DNA from: Lachnoclostridium phytofermentans
Lineage (GTDB): Bacteria > Bacillota > Clostridia > Lachnospirales > Lachnospiraceae
Assembly: GCF_000733755.1 (NCBI RefSeq)
Contig: NZ_JPOF01000007.1
Coordinates: 549,082 to 613,081, forward strand
DNA: 64,000 nt
Direction of reading: 5' to 3'
Shown here: positions 29,580 to 38,184 of the stretch, piece by piece
Position numbering within the stretch: position 1 is the stretch's first letter
Layout of the letters: each line of letters starts with the position of its first letter
Notes under the pieces: model-generated
Seen by the model: the letters and a program-made list of their open reading frames with translations, nothing else
The model's database searches: none
Told to the model about the DNA's origin: nothing
Program-made: the position numbers and the translations under genes

Positions 29580-30032
29580 ATGGAAAAAATGAATACTGCA
29601 TTGACGCAAGATGAGATTGTAATGGAGCTAATTAGGCTTTTGAAAGAAAATCAGATGATGCATAAAGCAAATTATATCTTTGAATCGGCAACATATGTTG
29701 ATGGACTTGAGAAAAAGCTGAATCAGGTTGTAGCAGAATTAAATGATGTGAAAAAGCAACTTGCTGATTTGCAGGAACAACAGATGATGAAATCTATCAA
29801 GGCACAATTAGCAAAAGCATCAAAACGTATGGAAGCTTTATGCAATAGCATGAAAGAGCAGTTGTTCGAAGTAAAGAAGGAATTTAAGAAAAAAGCTACA
29901 TCTATTGTTACAGAAGTCAAGGCAAAGGGAAATGAAGCCTTAAATCGTGTTTCTGAGTTTTTAGGAGTTAAAGAAAAACTTGAAAAGCTCCGCATGAATG
30001 TAAGAGAAGCAGGTATTGAAATTGATAAGACT
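29580..30032 (+). pseudogene. 3'-truncated DUF6674-like gene (copy 2)
   Basis: About 150 residues match the start of the protein encoded at 13478, including the same ribosome site and LTQDEIVMELIRLLKENQ. At about 30032 the match stops and the frame runs a few codons into a phosphoesterase fragment. The second half of the coiled coil is missing. Confidence 0.85.
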
Positions 30033-30351
30033 ATTGCCATATCTCTATGAAAATGAAGACTATCTTGCCCAATTGTCTGAAAAAATATCAGAGGATATCA
30101 TAATCTGCGGACATACACATATACCATATTTCAGAAATATTAATGGGGAATATTTTATTAATGCTGGTTCAGCTGGTAAACCGAAGCACGGAGATAGTAG
30201 ATGCACCTATGTGATTGTCACGATAGAAAAGGAAGCGGTGTCTTGTAGCATTGAAAAAGTTGAATACAATATTAATCAGATGATAAAGGATATAGAGAAT
30301 AATCAGATGATATCAGATGGTTTAGTCGAAATGTTACGACTTGGGGTGTAA
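30033..30351 (+). pseudogene. C-terminal fragment of a metallophosphoesterase
   Basis: About 105 codons read LPYLYENEDYLAQLSEKI, IIICGHTHIPYF and INAGSAGKPKHGD, which are the last metal-binding motif (GHTH) and end of a YfcE/calcineurin-like phosphoesterase. The catalytic N-terminal half is missing because the fragment abuts the truncated DUF6674-like gene. A second, more decayed copy of the same fragment lies at 41590-41928. Confidence 0.8.
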
Positions 30352-30700
30352 GTCGTTTTGCTAGGAACACGTTGGATTGCCTTAAATACATACGACAGTT
30401 GAAAGATAAGAATATTCCCGTATTTTTTGAAAAGGAAAATATCAATAGCATGGACTCCAAGGGAGAGGTTATGCTTATCATCATGGAATTCCTTGCTCAA
30501 CAGGAGAGTCAGTCACTAAGTCAGAATGTGAAGCTGGGTGTACAATACCGGTATAAACAGGGTGAAATACAGATCAATCACAATCGTTTCTTAGAGTATA
30601 CCAAGGATGGAAATAAGCGACTTGTAATTGATCCGGTTGAAGCAGAAGTTGTAAAGCGCATTTATTTGGAGTACCTTGAAGGGGCAAGCTATTATTTCTC
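30348..30700 (+). pseudogene. Internal fragment of a large serine recombinase
   Basis: [31 protein letters not shown] and [15 protein letters not shown] match the end of the resolvase domain and start of the recombinase domain of large serine recombinases, and align with residues around 108-230 of the enzyme at 62238. The catalytic Ser region and the C-terminus are both gone. The open frame runs to 30782, but after EGASYY it no longer looks like recombinase. Confidence 0.8.
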
Positions 30701-30782
30701 TACTCTATTTTTAAAATTTTATTTGAACTATCATAGAACAGAGTGGATTTCTTTTGTTCCAGTTTTAGGAAAATATTCTTAA

Positions 30783-31080
30783 CGTGCCTTAGAGGGGGTT
30801 AATAGGGACTTTGAATTCGAGAAAATATGCGTGAAAGGCCACAGCCTTTAGTCAAGACTAAAGGTGTAGAGAAGTGAATGGGCGTAGGGGCTTATGGCAT
30901 GGTTACATTTGTATTTTTCAAAATAGAAAGCAATTGAAAACAACCGCGCAGGAGAATTCAACTCTTACATGGTTATTTTCGATTATATTTACTTGTATTT
31001 ACTAAACTAAAAAATCAAGCCATCCATATGTAAATTAAAAAATATATCCACATTCATAGTAAACTAAAAAATATATCCAC
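30783..31080. other. Gene-free junction with hairpin and short tandem repeats
   Basis: No gene seen. A 9-bp perfect hairpin with a 2-base loop (CCTTTAGTC / GACTAAAGG, 30845-30864) resembles the subterminal hairpins of IS200/IS605-family ends, but no transposase remains. Further right is a tandem repeat (31031-31080). The region joins the recombination scar to the riboswitch-controlled pump. Confidence 0.4.
31031..31080 (+). repeat. Two 21-bp tandem repeats beside the riboswitch promoter
   Basis: Positions 31031-31051 and 31060-31080 differ at one base; each ends AAAAAATATATCCAC. A partial third copy lies near 31001. They end directly at the TTGACA of the putative promoter at 31081. They could be binding sites or a recombination scar. 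Confidence 0.5.
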
Positions 31081-31109
31081 TTGACAATTAATGGATGTTG
31101 TGTTATCGT
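31081..31109 (+). promoter_or_regulatory. Putative promoter of the NiCo-riboswitch transcript
   Basis: TTGACA at 31081-31086, a 17-base spacer and TATCGT at 31104-31109 preceded by TG two bases earlier (extended -10). It lies about 50 bases before the riboswitch. The -10 is imperfect. Confidence 0.5.
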
Positions 31110-31159
31110 ATTACTAACTCTTTGCGCTGCATTACATTTCTGATATGAAATGCGAGATC

Positions 31160-31270
31160 AACAGTACAAACTGAGCAGGCGATGAACCTTACATTTTAAG
31201 GTCATGGGGCTGGGCCACCAAGTGTGGCAGCAGATTGTGATTATATACACATCTGTGGGACAGTAGTATG
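31160..31270 (+). ncRNA. NiCo (czcD-type) riboswitch aptamer
   Basis: The segment carries the conserved features of the NiCo riboswitch in order: ACTGAGCAGGC, a hairpin with GGTCATG, GCTGGGCCAC then GTGGCAGCAGAT, GATTATATACAC, and ATCTGTGGGACAGT, flanked by the closing ACTG/CAGT helix (31170-31173 with 31261-31264). The class is reported to sense Co2+ and Ni2+, possibly Fe2+, and to turn on efflux genes. It lies about 100 bases upstream of a P-type ATPase, which fits. Recognition is from memory of the consensus, but the match is long and ordered. Confidence 0.85.
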
Positions 31271-31289
31271 TTCCATAGGTGTTTTTTTT
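31251..31289 (+). terminator. Riboswitch-controlled intrinsic terminator
   Basis: ATCTGTGGGA (31251-31260) can pair with TTCCATAGGT (31271-31280), ten pairs with three G-U wobbles, followed by an eight-T run at 31282-31289. The left arm is also the 3' strand of the aptamer helix CAGAT/ATCTG, so metal binding and terminator formation exclude each other. This is an ON switch by anti-termination. Confidence 0.8.
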
Positions 31290-31374
31290 ATACCCAAAGG
31301 AACAATATGAACTTGAATGGAGTGCCATAGAGCTATCAATCGAATGCCAAATAGGCTAAACGGAGGTAACTTTT

Positions 31375-33897
31375 ATGACAGACTACAAACAAAACATGGC
31401 GGGACTAAGCTCCGCCGAAGCTAAGAAACTGCAGGACAGATATGGTAAAAACGAATTGGCACCACAAGAGAAAGAAAGCTTCATTAAGAAGGTCTTTCAC
31501 ATCATTTGTGAGCCTATGTTTTTACTGTTGATTGTTGCTGCAGTTATTTATTTTATCCTTGGTGAGCCAAGGGATGGTGCTATCATGCTAATTTTTGTTA
31601 TAGGTATTATCAGTATTGATGTGATTCAAGAATGGAAAACAGATAAAACTTTAAATGCGTTAAAAGATTTATCCGCTCCACATGTCACGGTTATCCGTGA
31701 TGGAAAAGAAACTGTTATCGCAAGTTCTGACCTTGTACCTAGCGATTTGATGATGATTTATGAGGGGGTGAAAATCCCAGCTGATGGTATTGTAGTAAAA
31801 TGCAATGACCTTTGTGTCGATGAGTCTTCACTTACAGGTGAGGCAGAGGGAGTCTGGAAGATAAACACAGAAAACGCAGAACCCACAAATGATTATTGGC
31901 GTAAAGATTATTGTTATGCGGGAACGTTGGTAACACAAGGAACAGCAACTGTATTAGTTGAAAAAATCGGTGCAACGACTGAATACGGTAAAATCGGTGC
32001 TAATGTAGCCACAGCACCAAATGAAGATACCCCTCTCCAGAAGCAAACAGGCAGTCTGGTAAAGGTTTGTGCAGGAATAGCTGCTGTACTGTTTGCACTT
32101 GTTGGTGTGGTTACCTATTTTAATATTCCTGATCACAGTTTTGGGGATAGAATGATTGAAAGTATTCTATCGGGCATTACTCTTGCGATGGCGATGATAC
32201 CCGAAGAGTTTCCTGTTATTTTAACTGTGTTCCTGTCAATGGGAGCTTGGCGTTTGGCAAAAAAACATTCACTTGTTCGCAAACTTCCATCGGTTGAGAC
32301 ATTAGGTGCAGTGTCGGTATTGTGCGTTGATAAGACAGGGACAATTACCATGAATCAGATGACGGTGCAGAATGCGTGGGCACTGAACGATGATACTCAT
32401 ACCCTTATAGAAACTATGGGACTTGGTTGCGAAACGGATGCTTATGATCCCATGGAAAAAGCAATGCTTATGTATTGTGATGAACATGGTATATCTAAGG
32501 AGCATTTATTTGGCGGAGAACTTATTACAGAGTATGCCTTTACGAATGAACTGAAAATGATGGGGCATGTATGGCGCAGAAATGGTGAAATCATCATTGC
32601 AGCAAAGGGATCACCAGAGCGAATTTTGAATGTCTGCAATATGTCAGGTAAGGACCGGGAGTTTACTGAGCAGAAAATTACTGAAATGTCTAAGGAAGGA
32701 CTACGTGTTATCGCAGTAGCTACCATGAAGCCAGCGACCGAAACAAACATTCCAGAAAAAATCACAGATTGTTCGCTGACGCTTCTTGGATTGATTGGTC
32801 TTGCCGATCCTCCGAGGGAGAGCGTAAAAAATGATATTGCTGTTTGTAAAAAAGCGGGTATTCGTGTAGTAATGATTACAGGTGACAATGGAATAACCGC
32901 ATCATCCATTGCAAAAAAAATTGGTATGCCAAACAGTGATCATATAATAACTGGCGATATGATAAATGAAATGAGTGACGAGGAGCTTCGAGAAAAAGTT
33001 AAGGATGTAAGTATATTCTCTCGTGTTGTTCCTGAACATAAAATGCGTATTGTGAAAGCATTTAAAGAGAATGGAGAAATCGTTGCAATGACAGGTGACG
33101 GCGTAAATGATGCTCCAGCACTAAAATATGCGGACATAGGCATTGCAATGGGCAAACGTGGTAGCGAGGTGTCAAGAGAAGCTGCTGATTTAATTCTAAT
33201 GGATGATAACTTCACAACTATTGTAGATACAGTGAAAGATGGTAGAAGAATTTACGATAATATTCGTAAGGCAGTTGGATACGTTTTCACCATTCATATT
33301 CCGATTGCGTTTGCATCTTTGTTAGCACCATTTCTTGGCATAACACCTACAGCCATTTTACTATTACCACTTCATGTTGTATTACTGGAACTAATTATAG
33401 ACCCAACATGCTCGATCGTTTTGGAACGTCAGCCTGCCGAAACTGATATTATGGATCGTAAGCCACGCAATCCAAAAGAAAAGCTTTTAAATGCAAAAAT
33501 ATTTACAAAGAGCATTATTCAGGGACTAATTATCTTTGCTGCTTCCTTTGGAACTTATTATACTACACTTAACGGTAATTTTGACAATGCTCCATCAGCT
33601 CGTGCAATGGGACTATCAATTATTATCATTTCAAATCTATTCCTTGTTCAGGTTAATAGTTCAGATAATGATTTCGCATTTAAATCGGTTGCACGACTTG
33701 CTAAAGACAAGGTAATGTGGGCTGTTAACTTTGGCACACTTGCAATGCTGGGTATCATTCTTTATTCCCCAATGAATGCATTGTTGAAACTGGCACCGCT
33801 GTCTGTAACGCTGCTTTTGAAAGCTGTAGGTTTTGCAGTGGTAGCTGTATTCTGGTATGAACTTGTAAAACTTGTCAAAAAGTTTCGTAGAGGGTAG
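31375..33897 (+). CDS. P-type ATPase, predicted Ni/Co(/Fe) efflux (PEEFP type)
   Basis: 840 residues with LTGEAEG, DKTGTITMN (phosphorylated Asp at about 319) and TGDGVNDAPALKYADIGIAMG. The helix-4 motif is PEEFP, lacking the CPC/SPC of P1B metal pumps, and there is no metal-binding N-terminal domain. By fold it is P2-like. The NiCo riboswitch directly upstream predicts export of Co2+, Ni2+ or Fe2+. An AGGTAAC-type ribosome site precedes the ATG. A methyltransferase gene follows after 4 bases. It is clearly distinct from the pump at 15636. Confidence 0.87.
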   Translation: MTDYKQNMAGLSSAEAKKLQDRYGKNELAPQEKESFIKKVFHIICEPMFLLLIVAAVIYFILGEPRDGAIMLIFVIGIISIDVIQEWKTDKTLNALKDLSAPHVTVIRDGKETVIASSDLVPSDLMMIYEGVKIPADGIVVKCNDLCVDESSLTGEAEGVWKINTENAEPTNDYWRKDYCYAGTLVTQGTATVLVEKIGATTEYGKIGANVATAPNEDTPLQKQTGSLVKVCAGIAAVLFALVGVVTYFNIPDHSFGDRMIESILSGITLAMAMIPEEFPVILTVFLSMGAWRLAKKHSLVRKLPSVETLGAVSVLCVDKTGTITMNQMTVQNAWALNDDTHTLIETMGLGCETDAYDPMEKAMLMYCDEHGISKEHLFGGELITEYAFTNELKMMGHVWRRNGEIIIAAKGSPERILNVCNMSGKDREFTEQKITEMSKEGLRVIAVATMKPATETNIPEKITDCSLTLLGLIGLADPPRESVKNDIAVCKKAGIRVVMITGDNGITASSIAKKIGMPNSDHIITGDMINEMSDEELREKVKDVSIFSRVVPEHKMRIVKAFKENGEIVAMTGDGVNDAPALKYADIGIAMGKRGSEVSREAADLILMDDNFTTIVDTVKDGRRIYDNIRKAVGYVFTIHIPIAFASLLAPFLGITPTAILLLPLHVVLLELIIDPTCSIVLERQPAETDIMDRKPRNPKEKLLNAKIFTKSIIQGLIIFAASFGTYYTTLNGNFDNAPSARAMGLSIIIISNLFLVQVNSSDNDFAFKSVARLAKDKVMWAVNFGTLAMLGIILYSPMNALLKLAPLSVTLLLKAVGFAVVAVFWYELVKLVKKFRRG

Positions 33898-33901
33898 GCC
33901 T

Positions 33902-34537
33902 ATGGGTTGGTATCAAGATATCATTTTCCCAAAGTTAATGCATTGGAATATAGGCAAAAAATCCATTTTGAAAAAACGTGCAGCATTGTTGAAACATGCA
34001 TACGGAAATATACTTGAAATAGGGATTGGGGAAGGCACAAATCTTTCCCTTTATCCCACAGAAATCACTCACATTACTGCTGTGGAGGCTTATCCACGAA
34101 AGTTGCAAAACAGTGTTGTTGATGTTACCTTGTTCGCAGAAAGTGCTGGTGCACTGCACTTTGATGACAACATCTTTGACACTGTTGTTTCAACCTTTTC
34201 CTTATGCAGTGTTGATAATTTAGAGCAGGTTTGCGCAGAAGTTTACAGAGTGCTGAAGCCTGGTGGTATTTTCTTGTTTTTAGAGCATGGAAGTGCTAAT
34301 TCTAAACTTTTCAAAAAAATACAGCATCTGTTCAACCCGCTTTACAACAAATACGCTTATGGTTGCAATATCATACGCTCTTATCAAGATAACATTAGAA
34401 AAAGCGGTTTAGATATTGTATATTTAAAAATTAATCATGCACCGATTTACCCAAGATTTCTGACAGGATATGTTTATGAGGGCATTGCAAAAAAAAACTC
34501 ACAGGAGAAAAAGGGTGAAAAAAGTAGTGGATTTTGA
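33902..34537 (+). CDS. Class I SAM-dependent methyltransferase
   Basis: Starting at the ATG 4 bases after the pump's stop gives a 211-residue protein. SAM motif I is ILEIGIGEGTNLSLYP, followed by VEAYPRK, FDTVVSTFSLCSV and EVYRVLKPGGIFLFLEHG, the Ubi-type methyltransferase pattern; the rest resembles METTL7-like proteins (FNPLYNKYAYGCNIIRSYQD). Tight coupling to a metal pump under the NiCo riboswitch suggests a metal-related role. Metalloid or thiol methylation is possible but not shown. Confidence 0.82.
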   Translation: MGWYQDIIFPKLMHWNIGKKSILKKRAALLKHAYGNILEIGIGEGTNLSLYPTEITHITAVEAYPRKLQNSVVDVTLFAESAGALHFDDNIFDTVVSTFSLCSVDNLEQVCAEVYRVLKPGGIFLFLEHGSANSKLFKKIQHLFNPLYNKYAYGCNIIRSYQDNIRKSGLDIVYLKINHAPIYPRFLTGYVYEGIAKKNSQEKKGEKSSGF

Positions 34538-34593
34538 GCCGAATTTAACTAAGGGTCTCTAAACCCCATTTTTGAAAAGTTATTATTTCAAGA

Positions 34594-35865
34594 TTAGTTA
34601 TCGTTGCATTTAAACAATAAAGAAGTGTCATAGCCTTGAGATTTTAAGTACGCAAAAACAGTTGTATCGTTTAATGTTACTTTGGGTTGGTTGTAAAGAG
34701 GATCCATCAATTCCTCATAATCAGTTGGATTAAACGGTTGTTTTTCAGAAACCATATGGTAGATACAGACCATCATCATTCTAGCAATTGCAATAATTGC
34801 CTTTTTATGACCACGACGTTTTCTGATTCGCCCATATTTTATTGCGAAATAAGGTTGTTTCTTACTTTTGATTGCAGCAAGTGCACACTGAACCATCAGC
34901 GGTTTTAGGTACGCTCCTGCTTTGGCAATCCGGACGGATTTTTTCTTACCAGCAGATTCATTGTTGGCAGGAGAAAGACCACACCAGGAACAGAGATGTT
35001 TGGCATTATCAAAGATATCCATACGCACACCTATTTCAGCAAGAACTATGGTGGCACTTAATTCAGTAATGCCAGGAAGTGCAGAAATTAGTTCAACATA
35101 TTCATAGTAAGGCTTGATATGAACATAGAGTTCAACTTCGGTTTGAGTAATCATATCATCAAGATAATCCAAGTGTGCTCTTGCCAGTTCGAGTTTTTTA
35201 GCTTGATCTGTTTCAATGTTGTAACCTTTAATTGCTTCGATGATTTCGTCGGATTTGGCATTCGCTTTTTTCTTGATTAACTTTCGAACTGCTTTATCAT
35301 CAATCGTTTCAGAGGTATTTGAAAGCAGATATGTCATGATTTCGGTGGCAGTTTTACAAAAGGGATCAGAAAGAATACTGGCGATACCAATATTTGAAAT
35401 CGTCATGCAGTTTTGGATTCGATTTTTCTCAGAAGATTTCATGCAAACCAGTTTGAAACGATAGCGGGCAAGCTCACGTAACCCCCGAAAATCTTTTGGA
35501 GGGATAAAGGAACATCTGACCAAATCAAATTTGTATAAGTCAGCAATCCATTTAGAATCCTTTTTGTCTGTTTTTTTACCTTTAATAGATTTGACGTATT
35601 TAGGATGAGTAAGACAGATATCCATGTCCTGTTCAAGGTAGTTAAAAATAGGAATCCAATACTTACCAGTGGATTCCATACAGACGTGTTTTCAGTTGTT
35701 TTCAATTAGCCAGTCGTGAAACTTCTGAATATCAGAATTGATGGTTGAAAAAGATTTCTGATTATATTCAGAGATTCCAGAACCATTCGTAGTAACGATG
35801 GTTGCAACGATAACATTTTTGTGGACATCAAGACCACAACAGATGGGGTAAATGAGCCTCATCAT
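34594..35865 (-). pseudogene. IS110 transposase interrupted by one TGA
   Basis: Start placed at 35865 behind AAGGTGGTG. The N-terminal DEDD domain begins YPICCGLDVHKNVIVATIVT and continues, after an in-frame TGA at 35694-35692, with CMESTGKYW and GKKTDKKDSKWIADL. The C-terminal transposase_20 domain has LPGITELSA, LCSWCGLSPANNESAGK, the catalytic-Ser region. The reading frame is the same on both sides of the TGA, so it is a point nonsense change, not a frameshift. The 361-residue part from 35679 could start internally but lacks the first catalytic Asp. Confidence 0.85.
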
Positions 35866-35878
35866 AGAAATCACCACC

Positions 35879-36095
35879 TTAACTAAAAAATGGGAATAAC
35901 AACATTGACTGTCATCCTGCGACTAATAAACATGGTTTATACCAATGATAAGGGTCCGGGCTCAATGTCCCACTTGTTTGTGCTTGAAAGGATGACGGCA
36001 CATATAATTATGCGGGGTCAAATAAAATTCACCACTCGCCTCCCCGTGCTCTGTAGTGTATTGCTATTCCTTATAAGAATTATAAAACAGAGATT
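35879..36095 (-). ncRNA. Candidate IS110 bridge RNA region
   Basis: About 215 bases upstream of the transposase lack a convincing gene and hold stable helices, for example GCGGGG (near 36012) with CCCCG (near 36044). IS110-group elements (IS621 is the studied case) transcribe a structured bridge RNA from this side. Position and structure fit; the two guide loops cannot be assigned by eye. Confidence 0.4.
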
Positions 36096-36162
36096 TGAGG
36101 GGCACAACAGTTTTTCATTACTTGTTTGTGTCTTGAGCGAAGCGAAAGAAATGGAGGAAATT

Positions 36163-36819
36163 ATGATTAAACTTATTTATCATTTAACACTACACCGCAG
36201 CAAATGTTATTTAATCCAAAAATACGGAAAAGTTTTTTGGAAGAAATTCAAGGCAAATTCGGATAAGACCTTTGCTGAAATTTTGCCACAGGTGCCGGAT
36301 ATAGGCGACAGTATTTTTTCCTTCAGCTACGAGTTTGGCCCAAGCTATATTGCGTGGTATAAAAGCTTTTTAGAACTCGGGTCAACTCAAGATGAAATCA
36401 TTCAAAATATCTGGACAATGAACGAAATGATGGTGACGACTATACCTCGACCATTTTTGAAGGCAACCGGCAAAATATATTTGAATGGCTTTCGTAAGAA
36501 GGCTGCCACTCATGTGACACGGCAAGTAAAGGGCAATTTACATCCATTCGACTGGGCTATTACTTATCGTGAAATTAATCAGAATAGCTTTGAACTGGAT
36601 ATTACCGAGTGTGGACTGAAAAAGCTGGCACATCAATTTAAAGCTGATGGGTTGCTTCCAGGCATCTGCCGCATGGATTACCTTTTAGCCAATCTTATGG
36701 GTACCGGATTTGTTCGTACAAAAACACTTGGAGATGGTGATGATTGCTGTAACTGCCATTATGATTTAATTGGCAAGTGTAATTGGTCACCCGAAAAGGG
36801 CTTTACTGACAGAAAGTAG
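36163..36819 (+). CDS. ATC-hydrolase-like protein 1
   Basis: The frame is open from 35890, but that part is IS110 flank; the ATG at 36163 sits behind GGAGG and gives 218 residues. The C-terminal pattern (GICRMDYLLANLMGTGF, TLGDGDDCCNCHYDL) matches proteins annotated as L-2-amino-thiazoline-4-carboxylic acid hydrolase in Clostridia (PF14196). The founding enzyme acts in conversion of ATC to cysteine; the role of the Clostridial homologues is unproven. It is the first of three such genes within 2.7 kb. Confidence 0.7.
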   Translation: MIKLIYHLTLHRSKCYLIQKYGKVFWKKFKANSDKTFAEILPQVPDIGDSIFSFSYEFGPSYIAWYKSFLELGSTQDEIIQNIWTMNEMMVTTIPRPFLKATGKIYLNGFRKKAATHVTRQVKGNLHPFDWAITYREINQNSFELDITECGLKKLAHQFKADGLLPGICRMDYLLANLMGTGFVRTKTLGDGDDCCNCHYDLIGKCNWSPEKGFTDRK

Positions 36820-36832
36820 AGGTAGCTTAACT

Positions 36833-37450
36833 ATGAAAGATGTTTTTTCAAAAACTCGTATTCCGTATATTGCACAAGCGATGAAGGATAGTTTTCCGGA
36901 TAAAGATATAGTATCAATATATCGAGATGCTTGTGCCATCTTGGAAAATGAAATCAAATGTATGAATGACAGAGAAAACATAGTTGTGGGCAGTCATCTG
37001 AGACAAAATGTTCTGCCCGGATATGCTTGTTATAAAGCACTTGTAAATGTGGGTATTCCGCAGGAGCAGGCTATTGATTTTGTTGAGTTAGAAATGTGCA
37101 AGGCTGTTGAGAGATTGGCAAAGTTATGCCGTTATTTGAGCACAAAGACTTATGCGTTTTCAGTATTCAAGCTTGCATTAACCCTTGGCATGAAATTTGG
37201 TTACCCCAAAAAAGGCTGGACATCACAAACAATTGAAAATAGCAAAAACAAGGTTTATTTTAATATTACCTCATGTCTTTACTGCGAAGAGTTGAAAAAA
37301 CGAAATGCTCTTGCCCTTTGCCATGCTTTTTGTCAAACCGACCACGCTGCATATGATCCACTTGCTCCGTCGGTTATATTTGAGAGAAAAGGAACATTAG
37401 CAACAACAGGAGTAAAGTGTGATTTTTGTTTTAGGAAGGGACAGATATGA
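36833..37450 (+). CDS. ATC-hydrolase-like protein 2
   Basis: 205 residues from the ATG at 36833, behind AGAGGTAG and 13 bases after the previous gene. It has the helical first half and a cysteine-rich second half of the family (NITSCLYCEELKKRNA, LCHAFCQTDHAAYD, VKCDFCF). It is a diverged paralogue of the gene before, so the pair may make a heteromeric enzyme. Substrate not known. Confidence 0.65.
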   Translation: MKDVFSKTRIPYIAQAMKDSFPDKDIVSIYRDACAILENEIKCMNDRENIVVGSHLRQNVLPGYACYKALVNVGIPQEQAIDFVELEMCKAVERLAKLCRYLSTKTYAFSVFKLALTLGMKFGYPKKGWTSQTIENSKNKVYFNITSCLYCEELKKRNALALCHAFCQTDHAAYDPLAPSVIFERKGTLATTGVKCDFCFRKGQI

Positions 37451-37757
37451 TTTAGTTATCTTGCTTTTTGATGAAAGTAAGTTTTGTTTTAATACCATAT
37501 TACAAAAAGCATGAGATGAATGAAAGAAATTCCATGTATGAAGAGAATACAAGGAGGGAATAAAACGTGGGAAATATATTTGATGGGGAATGTATTTAGA
37601 AGGGAAATAAATAGGAAAAAGTATACTTTTAGGGACACTCGAAATGGGTGTCTCTTTTGGTGTCTAGAAATGTTGGAAAATGAATAACTGAACGTTTATA
37701 AATAGGGGGATACATTTAAGGATATATTTTTGAATCAATTAATGGATAACTATTTAG
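37451..37757. other. Gene-free gap with a terminator-like hairpin
   Basis: No convincing gene. AGGGACAC (37631-37638) pairs with GTGTCTCT (37648-37655) and is followed by TTT, a probable weak terminator for the ATC-hydrolase pair. An isolated AAGGAGGG with GTG near 37551-37569 starts only a dead-end frame. Confidence 0.45.
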
Positions 37758-38147
37758 AGCAATAATCTATCATTTTTTAATGAGAATATAAAGCTTTATC
37801 AAATGGATGCAACAGAAACAAAATTTAAAAGCAAAACATTTGATACAGTACTAATCTCTTTAGTTTTACATGAAATACCTGAGGAATTGGCTGAAAAAAT
37901 ACTGTTAGAGGCGAAGCGGGTTTTAAAACCAAAAGGAAGGTTATTGGTCATAGAATGGGAAGAACCACAAAATTTATTGAAGAGAATACTATTTTACCTA
38001 ATAAGGAAATTAGAACCTAAGGGGTTTGAACAGTTTTTAAAGATTGATACTAAGGGATATTTTGAAAAGTATGGATTGCAGATATTAGAAATAAAACATT
38101 GCGATTATACCAAAGTAATAAATCTAAAAAAGGTAACTCTTGAGTAG
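37758..38147 (+). pseudogene. Methyltransferase lacking its N-terminus
   Basis: The coding pattern begins without a start codon after a stop at 37755 and reads LYQMDATETKFKSKTFDTVL, then LVLHEIPEELAEKILLEAKR and LKPKGRLLVIEWEEP, the second half of a class I methyltransferase. Motif I, which binds SAM, is missing. A frame from ATG 37803 gives 114 residues but no complete Rossmann fold. It overlaps the region leading to the third ATC-hydrolase-like gene. Confidence 0.7.
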
Positions 38148-38184
38148 TATGAATGAAAAACAATCATTTCGGGGGGAAATAGAG

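Larger units (their letters stand above)
28098..30032 (+). repeat. Direct repeat copy 2 (decaying)
   Basis: Same orientation and gene order as 11991-13930, with scattered substitutions throughout. It contains a helicase tail without its core, the tiny frames, a SpoVG gene broken by a 7-bp deletion, and a DUF6674-like gene cut off at about 30032. Divergence suggests that two related elements were joined rather than a recent tandem duplication. Confidence 0.9.
34550..36095 (-). mobile_element. IS110-family insertion sequence (approximate ends)
   Basis: An IS110-type transposase with non-coding flanks lies between the methyltransferase and ATC-hydrolase genes. As in the family, no terminal inverted repeats or clear target duplication are visible, so the ends are estimates. 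The longer gene-free side (35879-36095) is upstream of the transposase, where IS110-group elements encode their bridge RNA. Confidence 0.7.

Noticed and set aside
30845..30864. IS200/IS605 element end
   Set aside because: A hairpin of the right look is present but no TnpA or TnpB sequence remains, so no element is claimed.
34687..35464. Several plus-strand frames over the IS110 transposase
   Set aside because: They lie opposite a recognised transposase and show no ribosome site or domain.
35890..36162. N-terminal extension of ATC-hydrolase-like protein 1
   Set aside because: This part belongs to the IS110 flank, and the start at 36163 has the ribosome site.
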